64,000 bases of DNA from Streptomyces flavochromogenes (GTDB lineage: Bacteria; Actinomycetota; Actinomycetes; Streptomycetales; Streptomycetaceae). This document shows positions 1 to 9,116 of this stretch, piece after piece. Location: the NCBI RefSeq assembly GCF_000717595.1, contig NZ_JNZO01000007.1:173361-237360 (forward strand), written 5' to 3'. Positions within the stretch are counted from its first letter, which is position 1; every line of letters begins with the position of its first letter. Made by a program: the position numbers and the translations under genes. A model generated the notes under the pieces. It was given only the letters and a program-made list of their open reading frames with translations, searched no databases and had not been told where the DNA came from.

Positions 1-1013
1 TTCGTGAGGGCGGTGAAGAGCACCGTACGGATGGGAACGTTCACGCCCACGCCGAGCGTGTCCGTCCCGCAGATCACCTTCAGGAGGCCGGCCTGCGCCA
101 GTTTCTCGACGAGCCGCCGGTACTTCGGCAGCATGCCCGCGTGGTGCACGCCGATGCCGTGCCGGACGTAACGCGAGAGGTTCTGGCCGAACTTGGTGGT
201 GAAGCGGAAGTTGCCGATCAGCTCGGCGATCTTGTCCTTCTCCTCGCGCGTGCACATGTTGATGCTCATCAGCGACTGCGCGCGCTCGACGGCCTGCGCC
301 TGCGTGAAGTGCACGATGTAGACGGGCGCCTGCCTGGTCTCCAGAAGCTCCGTCAGCGTGTCCGTGATCGGGGTCAGCCGGTACTCGTAGGAGAGCGGCA
401 CCGGCCGGGTCGCCGAGCGGACCACCGAGGTCGGCTTGCCCGTGCGCCGGGTCAGGTCCTTCTCGAACATCGACACGTCACCGAGCGTCGCCGACATGAG
501 GACGAACTGTGCCTGGGGGAGTTCCAGGATCGGGATCTGCCACGCCCAGCCGCGGTCCTGCTCGGCGTAGAAGTGGAACTCGTCCATGACGACCTGGCCG
601 ATGTCGGCGTACTTGCCGTCCCGCAGCGCGATCGACGCCAGCACCTCGGCCGTACAGCAGATGACCGGTGCGTCCGCGTTCACGGAGGCGTCGCCGGTCA
701 GCATGCCGACGTTCTCGGTGCCGAAGATCTTGCACAGGTCGAAGAACTTCTCCGACACCAGCGCCTTGATCGGCGCGGTGTAGAAGGTCACCTGGTCGTT
801 CGCGAGCGCGGTGAAGTGGGCAGCCGCCGCGACCAGCGACTTTCCCGATCCGGTGGGCGTGGAGAGGATCACGTTGGCCCCGGAGACGACCTCGATCAGC
901 GCCTCTTCCTGGGCCGGGTAGAGCGTGATGCCCCGGTCCTCGGCCCAGGAGGAGAAGGCCTCGAAGAGGGCGTCGGGGTCGGCGGTCGGCGGCAGCTGAT
1001 CGATAAGGGTCAC
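1..1013 (-). CDS. DExH-box helicase, DUF3516-type (3' end beyond window)
   Basis: Superfamily 2 RNA/DNA helicase of the large actinobacterial DEAD/DEAH class. Only the first 337 residues are in the window. Visible motifs in order: Q-like YPAQEEA (about 32-38), Walker A TPTGSGKS (52-59), DExH box DEFH (144-147), motif III MSATL (173-177), then the second RecA domain with a TDTLGVGVN motif close to the window edge. I chose the GTG start at 1013 because the frame opens there as VTLIDQLPP and the ATG just upstream is out of frame and stops at once. Family members usually exceed 800 residues with a C-terminal DUF3516 region, which cannot be checked here. Substrate unknown. It diverges from the membrane protein at 1144. 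Confidence 0.9.
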   Translation of the reverse strand, partial: MTLIDQLPPTADPDALFEAFSSWAEDRGITLYPAQEEALIEVVSGANVILSTPTGSGKSLVAAAAHFTALANDQVTFYTAPIKALVSEKFFDLCKIFGTENVGMLTGDASVNADAPVICCTAEVLASIALRDGKYADIGQVVMDEFHFYAEQDRGWAWQIPILELPQAQFVLMSATLGDVSMFEKDLTRRTGKPTSVVRSATRPVPLSYEYRLTPITDTLTELLETRQAPVYIVHFTQAQAVERAQSLMSINMCTREEKDKIAELIGNFRFTTKFGQNLSRYVRHGIGVHHAGMLPKYRRLVEKLAQAGLLKVICGTDTLGVGVNVPIRTVLFTALT

Positions 1014-1047
1014 GCCCCCATCTTGCCTGGATTCCGCCCGGATGAGG

Positions 1048-1064
1048 GAACCGGCCACCGGTTC
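1048..1064. promoter_or_regulatory. 17-bp palindrome between divergent helicase and YdjM-like genes
   Basis: Perfect inverted repeat GAACCGG-CCA-CCGGTTC, 35 bp upstream of the helicase start and about 80 bp upstream of the membrane protein start. The position suits an operator, but a short GC-rich palindrome can arise by chance in this genome. Confidence 0.35.
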
Positions 1065-1143
1065 GAAGATCACGGACGATAGGCTCGTCCGTCGACCGGT
1101 CGTCAACTGAGCGCCGGCAGGGGAGAAACGGGGCGGGCCAACC

Positions 1144-1935
1144 ATGATGGGACCGGCACACTCGCTGTCCGGAGCGGCGGCCTGGCTGGGTGTCGGAGCG
1201 GCCGCGGCGGCCTTCGACCGCCCGATGCCGTGGCCGGTTCTCGTCGTCGGCGCACTCATCTGCGCGGGCGCGGCCCTCGCCCCCGACCTGGACCACAAGT
1301 CAGCGACCATCTCGCGGGCCTTCGGACCGGTCTCCAAGGGCCTGTGCGAGATCGTCGACAAGCTGTCGTACGCCGTCTACAAGGCGACCCGCTCCTCCGC
1401 CGACCCCCGCAGGTCGGGCGGCCACCGGACCCTGACCCACACCTGGCTCTGGGCGGTCCTGATCGGCGGCGGCGCGTCCGTCGCCGCGGTCACCGGCGGC
1501 CGGTGGGCGGTGCTCGCGATCCTCTTCGTGCACCTGGTCCTCGCCGTGGAGGGCCTGCTGTGGCGGGCCGCCCGGATGTCCAGCGACGTCCTGGTCTGGC
1601 TGCTCGGCGCGACCAGCGCGTGGATCCTGGCGGGCGTCCTCGACCAGCCGGGCAACGGCGCGGACTGGTTCTTCACCGGCCCCGGCCAGGAGTACCTGTG
1701 GCTCGGGCTTCCGATCGTGCTCGGTGCCCTCGTCCACGACATCGGCGACGCGCTCACCGTCTCCGGCTGCCCGATCCTGTGGCCCATCCCGGTCGGCCGG
1801 AAGCGGTGGTACCCGCTCGGCCCGCCGAAGGGCATGCGCTTCCGGGCCGGCAGCTGGGTCGAGCTGAAGGTCCTGATGCCCGCGTTCATGGTGCTCGGCG
1901 GGGTGGGCGGAGCCTCGGCGCTCGGCTTCCTCTAG
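1144..1935 (+). CDS. YdjM-like (DUF457) membrane-bound metal-dependent hydrolase
   Basis: 263-residue membrane protein of the YdjM/DUF457 family, often labelled putative membrane-bound metal-dependent hydrolase. It shows the family pattern: an N-terminal GPAHSLSG segment with His6, a DLDH motif after the second hydrophobic stretch, and an HRTLTH motif before further transmembrane helices. About five hydrophobic segments are visible. These conserved His/Asp residues are the presumed metal ligands, but no substrate is established. Two consecutive ATG codons start the frame (1144, 1147). Its stop abuts the stop of the converging TetR gene inside one CTAGCTAG palindrome (1932-1939), so the two genes meet with no spacer. 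Confidence 0.75.
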   Translation: MMGPAHSLSGAAAWLGVGAAAAAFDRPMPWPVLVVGALICAGAALAPDLDHKSATISRAFGPVSKGLCEIVDKLSYAVYKATRSSADPRRSGGHRTLTHTWLWAVLIGGGASVAAVTGGRWAVLAILFVHLVLAVEGLLWRAARMSSDVLVWLLGATSAWILAGVLDQPGNGADWFFTGPGQEYLWLGLPIVLGALVHDIGDALTVSGCPILWPIPVGRKRWYPLGPPKGMRFRAGSWVELKVLMPAFMVLGGVGGASALGFL

Positions 1936-2682
1936 CTAGCCGCTGGTCTTCGGTACCCCGAGCGTCGTCACGAGCCGGTTCAGCTCCTCCTGGAACAGCT
2001 TGTCCGGGCTCGTGGTCTGGCGGCCCAGATGCCCGTACACCTCCAGGGCGACGAGTCCGTGCAGATGCCCCCAGAGCCGTAGCGCGAGGGCGACGCCGGC
2101 CGGCGGCAGGTCGGGGAAGGCCGGGCGCACCTTGTCGAGCAGCCCGGCGTCGAAGTCGTCCCAGCCGAACGCGCTGTCCCGGTAGAGCGGTTCGGCGTAC
2201 GGCCAGGCCGCCGCGGCGAGTCCGGCGAGGCCGGTGCAGACCCGGCGGGCCGCGTCCGGCGCGGGCCCTTCCTCGGGCGCCCGGTAGCCCGGCACGGGGT
2301 CGCCGTACACGAGCCGGAAGCCCTCGGGGTTGGCCAGGGCCCATGTGCGGAAGGCGCGGGCCCAGGCGAGGATCCGGGTGGCGGGGCCCTCGGCGGGGGC
2401 GTGCGCCCAGGCCGCCTCCACGGCGTCGGCGAGCGCCGAGTACACATCGTCGATGAGCGTGGTGACCAGGTCGTCGCGGGTGGCGAAGTAGCCGTAGATC
2501 GCGTTGGCCGTCATTCCCATCTCGCGCGCGATGGCCCGCAGGGTGATGGCGTCGGGACCGCCCGAGGCCATCAGGCCCAGAGCCGTGTCCTTGATCTCGG
2601 CGGTGGTCTCGGCCCGCAGCCGCTCGCGGCGGCCGCGCCCGGCCGGAGCCGTCCCCGTGGTCGTTCCCGATGTCCCGGTCAT
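1936..2682 (-). CDS. TetR-family transcriptional regulator with WHG-type C-terminal domain
   Basis: 248 residues. The N-terminal helix-turn-helix lies around residues 46-66 (TLRAIAREMGMTANAIYGYF), typical for TetR. The C-terminal half carries the tryptophan/glycine-rich pattern of the WHG ligand-binding family (ALANPEGFRLVYGDPVPGY, then LWGHLHGLVALEVYGHL). It diverges from the NmrA-like gene at 2805. The intergenic region holds an inverted repeat plus an extra half-site, so it probably represses itself and that neighbour. The ligand is unknown. Confidence 0.88.
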   Translation of the reverse strand: MTGTSGTTTGTAPAGRGRRERLRAETTAEIKDTALGLMASGGPDAITLRAIAREMGMTANAIYGYFATRDDLVTTLIDDVYSALADAVEAAWAHAPAEGPATRILAWARAFRTWALANPEGFRLVYGDPVPGYRAPEEGPAPDAARRVCTGLAGLAAAAWPYAEPLYRDSAFGWDDFDAGLLDKVRPAFPDLPPAGVALALRLWGHLHGLVALEVYGHLGRQTTSPDKLFQEELNRLVTTLGVPKTSG

Positions 2683-2724
2683 GCGGGCAGCCTATCCCTC
2701 TCCTGGTCGCCGTATGGAAACTGC

Positions 2725-2763
2725 ACGCCGTGCACTTCACGGCGTATAGTTTTCTCACGGCGT
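2725..2763. promoter_or_regulatory. Probable TetR operator: inverted repeat plus a third half-site over a promoter
   Basis: Perfect 8-bp arms ACGCCGTG (2725-2732) and CACGGCGT (2738-2745) with a 5-nt spacer. A third identical half-site CACGGCGT lies at 2756-2763, 18 bp from the second. TATAGT (2745-2750), a plausible -10 for the gene at 2805, lies between half-sites two and three, so a bound repressor would block polymerase. Placed between the divergent TetR and NmrA-like starts. Confidence 0.65.
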
Positions 2764-2804
2764 CACGTCGGTGGCGACCGAGGGTGTGAGCACAGGGGAG
2801 AGCC

Positions 2805-3512
2805 ATGCACATCGGAGTCGTCGGAGCCACCGGAACCATCGGCAGCCGCGTCGTCGCGGAGGCCCTGGAGCGAGGGCACCACATCAGGGCCTTCAGCCGC
2901 GACGCCACCGGGGCGGCGGCGCGGGAGACCCGCGAGAACATCACCTGGGCGAGCCTCGACGTCCTCGACCCGGCCGGCATCACCGCCGCCCTGCCCGGAC
3001 TCGACGTCCTCATCAGCGCCTTCCAGCCCGGAAACGCAGCCCGGGACATGGCGGACACCGTCCGGCGCTCGATCGCCGACGCCGGGGTCTACGCCACCGC
3101 GGCCCGCGCCCTGCTCAAGGCCCTCGAAAGCCACCCGAGGACCCGGCTCATCGTGGTCGGCGGCGCGGGCAGCCTGGAGGTCGAGCCCGGCGTCGTGCTC
3201 GCCGACGCGGAGGAACGGCTCCACGAGACCCTCGACGAAGTCGGCCTGCCCCGCGCCTACGCGGCGGCGGTACGCGGCCACCGCGACGCACTGAACGTGC
3301 TGCGCACCTCCAACCGCCGCTGGACCTACTTCAGCCCCGCCGAGGACATCGCCCCCGGCGAGCGCACCGGCCGCTTCCGCGTCGGCGAGGACCAGCCGGT
3401 CCGCGACGCCGAGGGGCGCAGCCGCGTCTCGGCGGAGGACGCGGCCGTCGCCCTCGTCGACGAGGCGGAGCTGCCGCGCTTCGTCCAGCGCCGTTTCACC
3501 GTCGGCTACTGA
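2805..3512 (+). CDS. NmrA-like NAD(P)-binding oxidoreductase/epimerase
   Basis: 235-residue Rossmann-fold protein of the atypical SDR/NmrA group. The dinucleotide motif GATGTIG is at residues 7-13, followed by an acidic/basic turn (FSRD) after strand 2. A second conserved stretch, IVVGGAGSLEV, matches strand 5 of these proteins. The usual Tyr-Lys catalytic pair of classical SDRs is not obvious, so it may be a redox sensor or an isomerase-like enzyme. It diverges from the TetR gene and probably is its target. Start at ATG 2805 follows GGGGAGAG. Confidence 0.8.
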   Translation: MHIGVVGATGTIGSRVVAEALERGHHIRAFSRDATGAAARETRENITWASLDVLDPAGITAALPGLDVLISAFQPGNAARDMADTVRRSIADAGVYATAARALLKALESHPRTRLIVVGGAGSLEVEPGVVLADAEERLHETLDEVGLPRAYAAAVRGHRDALNVLRTSNRRWTYFSPAEDIAPGERTGRFRVGEDQPVRDAEGRSRVSAEDAAVALVDEAELPRFVQRRFTVGY

Positions 3513-3525
3513 TCAGGGCCCGGGA

Positions 3526-3575
3526 GAAACGGGCCGGGCCGGAGCGTCGTACGACACCCCGGCCCGGCCCGTTTC
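3526..3575. terminator. Bidirectional terminator between converging genes
   Basis: Perfect 17-bp stem (arms 3526-3542 and 3559-3575; core GGGCCGGGCCGG/CCGGCCCGGCCC, flanked by GAAAC/GTTTC). The loop itself holds a GTCGTACGAC palindrome. It sits between the 3' ends of the NmrA-like gene (+) and the ABC gene (-), where it can stop both. Confidence 0.85.
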
Positions 3576-3584
3576 CCACGGGCG

Positions 3585-5366
3585 TCACCCGTGCCACGAC
3601 CTCCACAGCGCCGCGTACGCCCCGTCCGCCGCGACCAGTTCCGCGTGGCTGCCCAGCTCGCTGATCCGGCCGGACTCGATCACCGCGATCAGATCGGCGT
3701 CGTGCGCGGTGTGCAGCCGGTGCGCGATGGCCACGACCGTCCGCCCGTCCAGGACCCGGCCGAGGGACCGCTCCAGATGCCGGGCCGCGCGCGGGTCGAG
3801 CAGCGAGGTCGCCTCGTCCAGGACCAGGGTGTGCGGGTCCGCGAGGACGAGCCGGGCCAGCGCGATCTGCTGGGCCTGCGCCGGAGTCAGCGCACGGCCG
3901 CCCGAGCCGACCTCGGTGTCCAGGCCCTCGTCTAGCCCCCGTGCCCAGACCTCCGCGTCCACCGCCGTGAGCGCCCCCCACAGCTCGGTGTCCGTGGCCC
4001 CCGTCCGGGCCAGGAGCAGATTGTCGCGGAGCGAGCCCACGAAGACGTGGTGCTCCTGGTTGACCAGGGCCACGTGCTCACGGACCCGCTCGGCGGGCAT
4101 CCGCGCCAGCTCGGCCGCGCCGAGGGTGACCGAGCCGGTTCTCGGGGCGTAGATGCCCGCGAGGAGGCGGCCGAGGGTCGACTTGCCGGCGCCGGACGGG
4201 CCGACCAGCGCCAGCCGGGTGCCGGGGGCCACCTTCAGGGACACCTCGTGCAGCACGTCGACACCCTCGCGGTAGCCGAACCTGACGTCGTCCGCCCGGA
4301 CGGCCCGGCCCTCGGGCCGTACCTCCCTGTCGCCGGCCTCCGGCTCGATGTCACGGACGCCGACGAGCCGCGCCAGGGACACCTGCGCGACCTGGAGTTC
4401 GTCGTACCAGCGGAGCACGATGCCGATCGGGTCCACCAGCATCTGGGAGAGCAGCGCGCCCGTCGTCAGCTGCCCGACGTCGATCCAGCCCTGGAGGACG
4501 AACACCCCGCCCAACAGGAGCACCGCGAGCAGCACCGTCGTATGGGTGAGGTTGACGGCGGGGAAGAGCACCGAGCGCAGGAAGAGCGTGTACCTCTCCC
4601 AGGCGACCCACTCCGAGATCCGCCGGTTCGACAGCGCGATCCGCCGCGCGCCGAGGCGGTGCGACTCGACCGTGCGGCCCGCGTCGACCGTCTCGGCGAG
4701 CGCGGCGGCCACCGCCGCGTACCCCGCGGACTCCGAGCGGTACGCGGCCGGCGCCCGCCGGAAGTACCACCGGGAGACCACGATCAGCAGCGGCGCGGCG
4801 AGCAGCGCGGCCGGCGCGAGCGGCGGCGCCGTGACCGCGAGGCCGCCGAGCAGCAATCCGGCCCACACGACACCGATGGCCAGCTGGGGCACGGCCTCGC
4901 GCATCGCGTTGGAGAGCCGGTCGACGTCCGTGGTGATCCGGGAGAGCAGGTCGCCCGTACCGGCCCGTTCCAGGACGCCCGGCGGCAGGCCGACCGCGCG
5001 GACGAGGAAGTCCTCCCGCAGGTCGGCGAGCATCTCCTCGCCGAGCATGGCCCCGCGCAGCCGGACGAGCCGGACGAAGAGGGTCTGGATGAGCAGGGCG
5101 GCCGCGAACAGGGCGATCGTGCGCTCCAGATGGAGTTCACGCGCGCCCGTGGCCAGCCGGTCCACCACCGAGCCGAGCAGGTACGGGCCGGCCATCGAGG
5201 CGATCACGGCGACCGCGTTCACCCCGATGAGCAGTGCGAACGCCCGTCTGTGGCGGCGCAGCAGCTCGCGAACGTAACCGCGGACGGTGGCGTCGGCGGC
5301 GACGGGCAGTGTCGTCGCCGTCGTCGGGGCCGCCGGGTCGTACTCCGGTGGCGCCAGGCCGATCAT
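3585..5366 (-). CDS. ABC exporter half-transporter, intact Walker A but degenerate signature
   Basis: 593 residues: an N-terminal six-helix transmembrane domain (about 40-320) and a C-terminal nucleotide-binding domain. Walker A GPSGAGKST (389-397), Walker B LVLDEAT (514-520) and the switch His in AIAHRL are canonical. The ABC signature is not: LTPAQAQ stands where LSGGQ is expected (about 493). Its start overlaps the stop of the upstream partner by 4 bp (ATGA), so the two are translationally coupled and should form a heterodimer. The partner has the complementary defects. In a head-to-tail dimer this Walker A would pair with the partner's intact LSGGQ to form the one working ATP site. Substrate unknown; drug or lipid export is typical. 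Confidence 0.9.
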   Translation of the reverse strand: MIGLAPPEYDPAAPTTATTLPVAADATVRGYVRELLRRHRRAFALLIGVNAVAVIASMAGPYLLGSVVDRLATGARELHLERTIALFAAALLIQTLFVRLVRLRGAMLGEEMLADLREDFLVRAVGLPPGVLERAGTGDLLSRITTDVDRLSNAMREAVPQLAIGVVWAGLLLGGLAVTAPPLAPAALLAAPLLIVVSRWYFRRAPAAYRSESAGYAAVAAALAETVDAGRTVESHRLGARRIALSNRRISEWVAWERYTLFLRSVLFPAVNLTHTTVLLAVLLLGGVFVLQGWIDVGQLTTGALLSQMLVDPIGIVLRWYDELQVAQVSLARLVGVRDIEPEAGDREVRPEGRAVRADDVRFGYREGVDVLHEVSLKVAPGTRLALVGPSGAGKSTLGRLLAGIYAPRTGSVTLGAAELARMPAERVREHVALVNQEHHVFVGSLRDNLLLARTGATDTELWGALTAVDAEVWARGLDEGLDTEVGSGGRALTPAQAQQIALARLVLADPHTLVLDEATSLLDPRAARHLERSLGRVLDGRTVVAIAHRLHTAHDADLIAVIESGRISELGSHAELVAADGAYAALWRSWHG

Positions 5367-7246
5367 GCCGATTCCCCTTCCAGTGCTTCGAGTTCGTCGG
5401 TCGCGTCGAGTCCGCCGCCCGGTTCGTCGTCGGCGTGCCCCTCCAGCGGGCCGAGCGGGTCGAGGGCGGCGGGCGGCGCCGCCGCGGCGAGTTCCTCGTC
5501 GGTCTCGCGGGTGACGACCGCGCGGTAGCGGGGTTCACGGGCGAGCAGTTCGCGGTGGGTGCCGACGGCGACGGCCTGGCCCTCGTGGACCAGGACGACC
5601 CGGTCGGCGCGGTCCAGGAGCAGCGGCGAGGAGGCCAGGACCACGGTGGTCCTGCCCGCGCGCAGGGCGCCGATGCCGGTGGCGACCCGGGCCTCGGTGT
5701 GCGCGTCGACCGCCGAGGTGGGCTCGTCGAGGACGAGCACCTCCGGGTCGGTCACCAGGGACCGGGCGAGGGCGAGCCGCTGGCGCTGGCCGCCCGAGAG
5801 CGACCGGCCCCGCTCGGTGATCCGGGTGCGCATCGGATCGCCGTCGGTGTCCACGGACGCCTGGGCGAGCGCGTCGAGGACGTCGTCGCACTGGGCGGCG
5901 GCCAGGGCCCGGTCCGGGAGCACCTCGCCGGAGCGGGGCACGTCGAGCAGCTCGTGGAGGGTGCCCGAGAGCAGGACCGGGTCCTTGTCCTGGACGAGGA
6001 CGGCCGTACGGGCGGTGTCCAGCCGCAGTTCGTCGAGGGGGACCCCGCCGAGCAGCACCGAGGTGTGGTCCTCGCCCGGATCGGCCGGGTGGCCGCCGAG
6101 CCGGTCCGCGAGCCGTCCGGCCACGTCCGGGTCGCCGCAGACGACCGCGGTGAAGCGGCCGGCCGGCGCGAGCAGCCCGGTCAGCGGGTCGTACAGGTCG
6201 CCGGCCGCCGTGCGGTCCTCGTTCCCGTCGTCCGCGGTGGTGGTGCCGGTCGTGCGGGCCAGCGCCAGGACCCGGGCGGCCCGCTTCGCGGACGGCCGGG
6301 AGAAGGAGAAGGCCATGGCGATCTCCTCGAAGTTGCGCAGCGGGTGGTAGGTCAGGGCCACCGCGCTGTAGACGGTGACCAGTTCGCCGACCGTGATCCG
6401 CCCGTCGAACGCGAGCCGCGCGCCGTACGCCACCACGACGATGAGCAGGATGCCGGGCAGCACGACCTGGATCGCGGAGATGAGCGCCCACATCCGGGCG
6501 CTGCGCACGGCGGCCGTGCGGACCTCCTGGGAGGCGGCGCGGTAGCGGCCGAGGAACAGCTCCTCTCCGCCGATGCCGCGCAGCACACGGAGTCCGGCGA
6601 CGGTGTCGGAGGCGAGCTCGGTGGCCTTGCCGGCCTTCTCGCGCTGGATGTCCGCCCGGCGGGTCGCGCGGGGGAGCAGCGGCAGCACGGCGAGGGCGAG
6701 GACCGGGACACCGACGGCCACGACGACGCCCAGGGCGGGCTGGTAGACGACGAGGCCCACACAGATGAAGACGAGCACCACGGCGCCCGCGGCGAAGCGC
6801 GACAGCGCCTCGACGAACCAGCCGATCTTCTCGACGTCGCCGGTGGACACGGCGACGACCTCGCCGGCGGCGACCCGCCGGGTCAGGACGGAGCCCAGTT
6901 CGGCGGTCTTGCGGGAGAGGAGCTGCTGGACGCGCGCGGCGGCCGTGATCCAATTGGTGACGGCGGTGCGGTGCAGCATCACGTCACCGGCCGAGATCGC
7001 GGCGCCCAGCACCACGAGCAGCACTCCGGCCAGCCCGAGGCGCCCGCCGTCGCGGTCCACGACCGACTGCACGGCGATGCCGATGCCGAGGGGCAGTCCG
7101 GCGATGCCCAGATGGTGCAGAAGTCCCCACAGCATGGACTTCACCTGCCCGCCGAGCTGTTGACGGCCGAGCCAGACGAGGAACCGGGTGCCCGAGCGGA
7201 CGTCGGGGACCCCGGGGTCGGCGTAGGGAAGATCTCGAATCTGCAT
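5363..7246 (-). CDS. ABC exporter half-transporter, intact signature but degenerate Walker A
   Basis: 627 residues: six transmembrane helices (about 50-310), then an ATPase domain. The Walker A position reads CGDPDVAGR (about 370-378) with no Gly-Lys-Ser/Thr. The switch region reads ASSPLLL (about 538-544), lacking the His. The signature LSGGQ (483-487) and Walker B VLVLDEPT (503-510) are intact. The start was set at ATG 7246 (MQIRDLPYADPG); the same frame stays open to 7429, but that extension is Arg/Pro-rich and unlike a leader. First gene of a two-gene operon, overlapping the next by ATGA. Confidence 0.88.
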   Translation of the reverse strand: MQIRDLPYADPGVPDVRSGTRFLVWLGRQQLGGQVKSMLWGLLHHLGIAGLPLGIGIAVQSVVDRDGGRLGLAGVLLVVLGAAISAGDVMLHRTAVTNWITAAARVQQLLSRKTAELGSVLTRRVAAGEVVAVSTGDVEKIGWFVEALSRFAAGAVVLVFICVGLVVYQPALGVVVAVGVPVLALAVLPLLPRATRRADIQREKAGKATELASDTVAGLRVLRGIGGEELFLGRYRAASQEVRTAAVRSARMWALISAIQVVLPGILLIVVVAYGARLAFDGRITVGELVTVYSAVALTYHPLRNFEEIAMAFSFSRPSAKRAARVLALARTTGTTTADDGNEDRTAAGDLYDPLTGLLAPAGRFTAVVCGDPDVAGRLADRLGGHPADPGEDHTSVLLGGVPLDELRLDTARTAVLVQDKDPVLLSGTLHELLDVPRSGEVLPDRALAAAQCDDVLDALAQASVDTDGDPMRTRITERGRSLSGGQRQRLALARSLVTDPEVLVLDEPTSAVDAHTEARVATGIGALRAGRTTVVLASSPLLLDRADRVVLVHEGQAVAVGTHRELLAREPRYRAVVTRETDEELAAAAPPAALDPLGPLEGHADDEPGGGLDATDELEALEGESA

Positions 7247-7438
7247 GGCGTCCCAGGGTCTCCGGGTCTCGACTGGGGGAACGCGCGCCGGGGGTGTGCG
7301 ACGGCGGGGAAAGCCGTGCAAGGTTCGCGAATTCCCCCGGGAGCGGCAATCGATTTTCCACACGGGGGAACAGATCGCGCCATGTCCGCTCATCGTCCTC
7401 TGGACCGCACGGTGCCGAGCGCGCTTCACTCCAGCCCC

Positions 7439-9055
7439 ATGAGATCACTCAAGATCATGAGCATGCTCAGCGGCCTGGTCCTCGCCGCGGGCGCGCTCCT
7501 CACCGCCCACCCGGCCGCCGCCGACGGTCCGAACGGCCCGACGCCCCCGGCCGAGTTCACGAGCGACTGGCACGACCCGGTCACCGCCGCCCCGCCCGTC
7601 GAGACGCCCGGCACCCGCAGCTGCGAGGTCGTCCTCGCCGCCGCCCGGTTTCGGGATTTCACGCCCTATCAGGGCGGATACACCCCGCCGAAGGAATGCG
7701 GCACCCGCTGGAACAAGGTCGTCCTGCGCCTCGAAGGACACGTGAAGGGCCGCCAGTACGACCGCCTCGGGTACCTCACCGTCGGAGGCGTGGAGATCCT
7801 CCGCACCTCGACGCCGCAGCCCTCGCCCGACGGCATCACCTGGTCGGTCGAGAAGGACGTCACCCGCTACCGCGACACCCTCAGCCGCCCCGGCGCCGTC
7901 GAGATGCTCATAGGCAATGTCGTGAACGAGACCTACACCGGGGTCCTCGACGTCCGCGTGACCCTCACCTTCCACACCGCCCAGGGCCGTGTGAAACCCG
8001 CCGCCGGCACGCCCGACCGGGTGATCCCCCTCACCGGCCCCGCCCTCACCACCCCGCGCAACACCGAGCGCGTCCTCGCCGAGGTGTACGCCACCGGCTC
8101 CGGCGGCGGCTGCGAGGAGTACTGGTACCTCTCCGTCCCCGACGCCGCCCCCTACTCGTGCCGGGCCACCGACGGACCGCACCGGGAGGTCCGCGTCTCC
8201 GTCGACGGACGCCTCGCCGGCATCGCCGCACCCTTCCCCACCGTCTGGACCGGCGGCTGGTCGAACCCCTTCCTCTGGTACGTCACCCCCGGGCCCCGCG
8301 CCTTCGACGTCCAGCCGATCCTCTACGACCTGACCCCCTTCGCAGCCGTACTCAACGACGGCCGCGCCCACCGCGTGGAGGTCACCGTCGCCGGGGTCCC
8401 GGCCGGGCTGTCGGGGTGGTCCACCCCCACCAACGTGCTCCTCTGGCAGGACGAGGGCAGCCGCGTCGTCACCGGCGGCCTCGACCGCCACGAGGAGACG
8501 GCCCCGCGCAACTCCTCCGTCCACACGGCGGGCACCGCGGACTCCCTCCACCGGCTCGACACCGACGCCGGCCACCGGCTCACCGTCGCCGGACACCTGA
8601 ACACCTCGCACGGCCGGGTCACCACCACCGTCGACCGGACCGTCGCCCACACCTCCGTGCACCGCTGGGGCGAGGGGGAGAACCCGGACGCGTTCACCGC
8701 GCGCTGGACCGACCGCGAGACCGTGACCAGCGGCCGGACCGTCACCCGCGCCGACCGGACGTACACCATGGACGGCGAGACCACGATCGGCACGGGCGAC
8801 CGGCTGCGGACCGTCCTCACCCTCGGGGACCGCGCCGACACCACGGTCCTGCGCGACGGACGGCGCCTGTCCTGGTCGCGGCTCGACGACACGTACACCG
8901 GGGACGCCACGTACACCACCGGTGTCCCGCGCGACCAGCGGCACGCGGTCGCGACCACGAACGAGCGCTACCGGCTGTACGGCTCCGACGGCTGCTACGA
9001 CCGGAGCCTGACGGCCGTTCAGGGAACGGTCACCCAGGACCTGCGGCGCTGCTGA
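7439..9055 (+). CDS. Secreted peptide-N4-(N-acetyl-beta-glucosaminyl)asparagine amidase, PNGase A type
   Basis: 538 residues. The N-terminus MRSLKIMSMLSGLVLAAGALL, ending AHPAAADG, is a standard Sec signal peptide with an AxA cleavage site. The mature part matches the PNGase A family: a RTCEV-like opening (RSCEVVL), paired beta-sandwich segments, GGGCEEYWYLSVP, and the conserved block FPTVWTGGWSNPFLWY. This enzyme class cuts the glycosylamine bond between Asn and the first GlcNAc of N-glycans, releasing whole glycans outside the cell. The start at ATG 7439 is the one that gives a clean signal peptide; ATG 7382 would add 19 residues and has GGGGGA upstream. It converges with a GH109 gene, suggesting glycoprotein scavenging. 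Confidence 0.8.
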   Translation: MRSLKIMSMLSGLVLAAGALLTAHPAAADGPNGPTPPAEFTSDWHDPVTAAPPVETPGTRSCEVVLAAARFRDFTPYQGGYTPPKECGTRWNKVVLRLEGHVKGRQYDRLGYLTVGGVEILRTSTPQPSPDGITWSVEKDVTRYRDTLSRPGAVEMLIGNVVNETYTGVLDVRVTLTFHTAQGRVKPAAGTPDRVIPLTGPALTTPRNTERVLAEVYATGSGGGCEEYWYLSVPDAAPYSCRATDGPHREVRVSVDGRLAGIAAPFPTVWTGGWSNPFLWYVTPGPRAFDVQPILYDLTPFAAVLNDGRAHRVEVTVAGVPAGLSGWSTPTNVLLWQDEGSRVVTGGLDRHEETAPRNSSVHTAGTADSLHRLDTDAGHRLTVAGHLNTSHGRVTTTVDRTVAHTSVHRWGEGENPDAFTARWTDRETVTSGRTVTRADRTYTMDGETTIGTGDRLRTVLTLGDRADTTVLRDGRRLSWSRLDDTYTGDATYTTGVPRDQRHAVATTNERYRLYGSDGCYDRSLTAVQGTVTQDLRRC

Positions 9056-9062
9056 ACAGGGC

Positions 9063-9096
9063 GGTGCCCGGACCCCGCACGCGGAGGCCGGGCACC
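9063..9096. terminator. Hairpin between converging PNGase and GH109 genes
   Basis: Perfect 9-bp stem GGTGCCCGG (9063-9071) / CCGGGCACC (9088-9096) with a 16-nt loop, midway between the two convergent stops. No U-tract, as is usual in Streptomyces. Confidence 0.7.
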
Positions 9097-9116
9097 GTAC
9101 GCCGGGAGTCCCGCCG

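Noticed and set aside
3513..3584. Inverted repeat read as an operator
   Set aside because: A 17-bp GC stem between two converging stops is better explained as a bidirectional terminator.
5234..9055. A single 1273-codon plus-strand frame
   Set aside because: The part before 7439 is antisense to a well-supported ABC transporter operon and has Arg/Gly/Asp-rich shadow composition; only the PNGase part is real.
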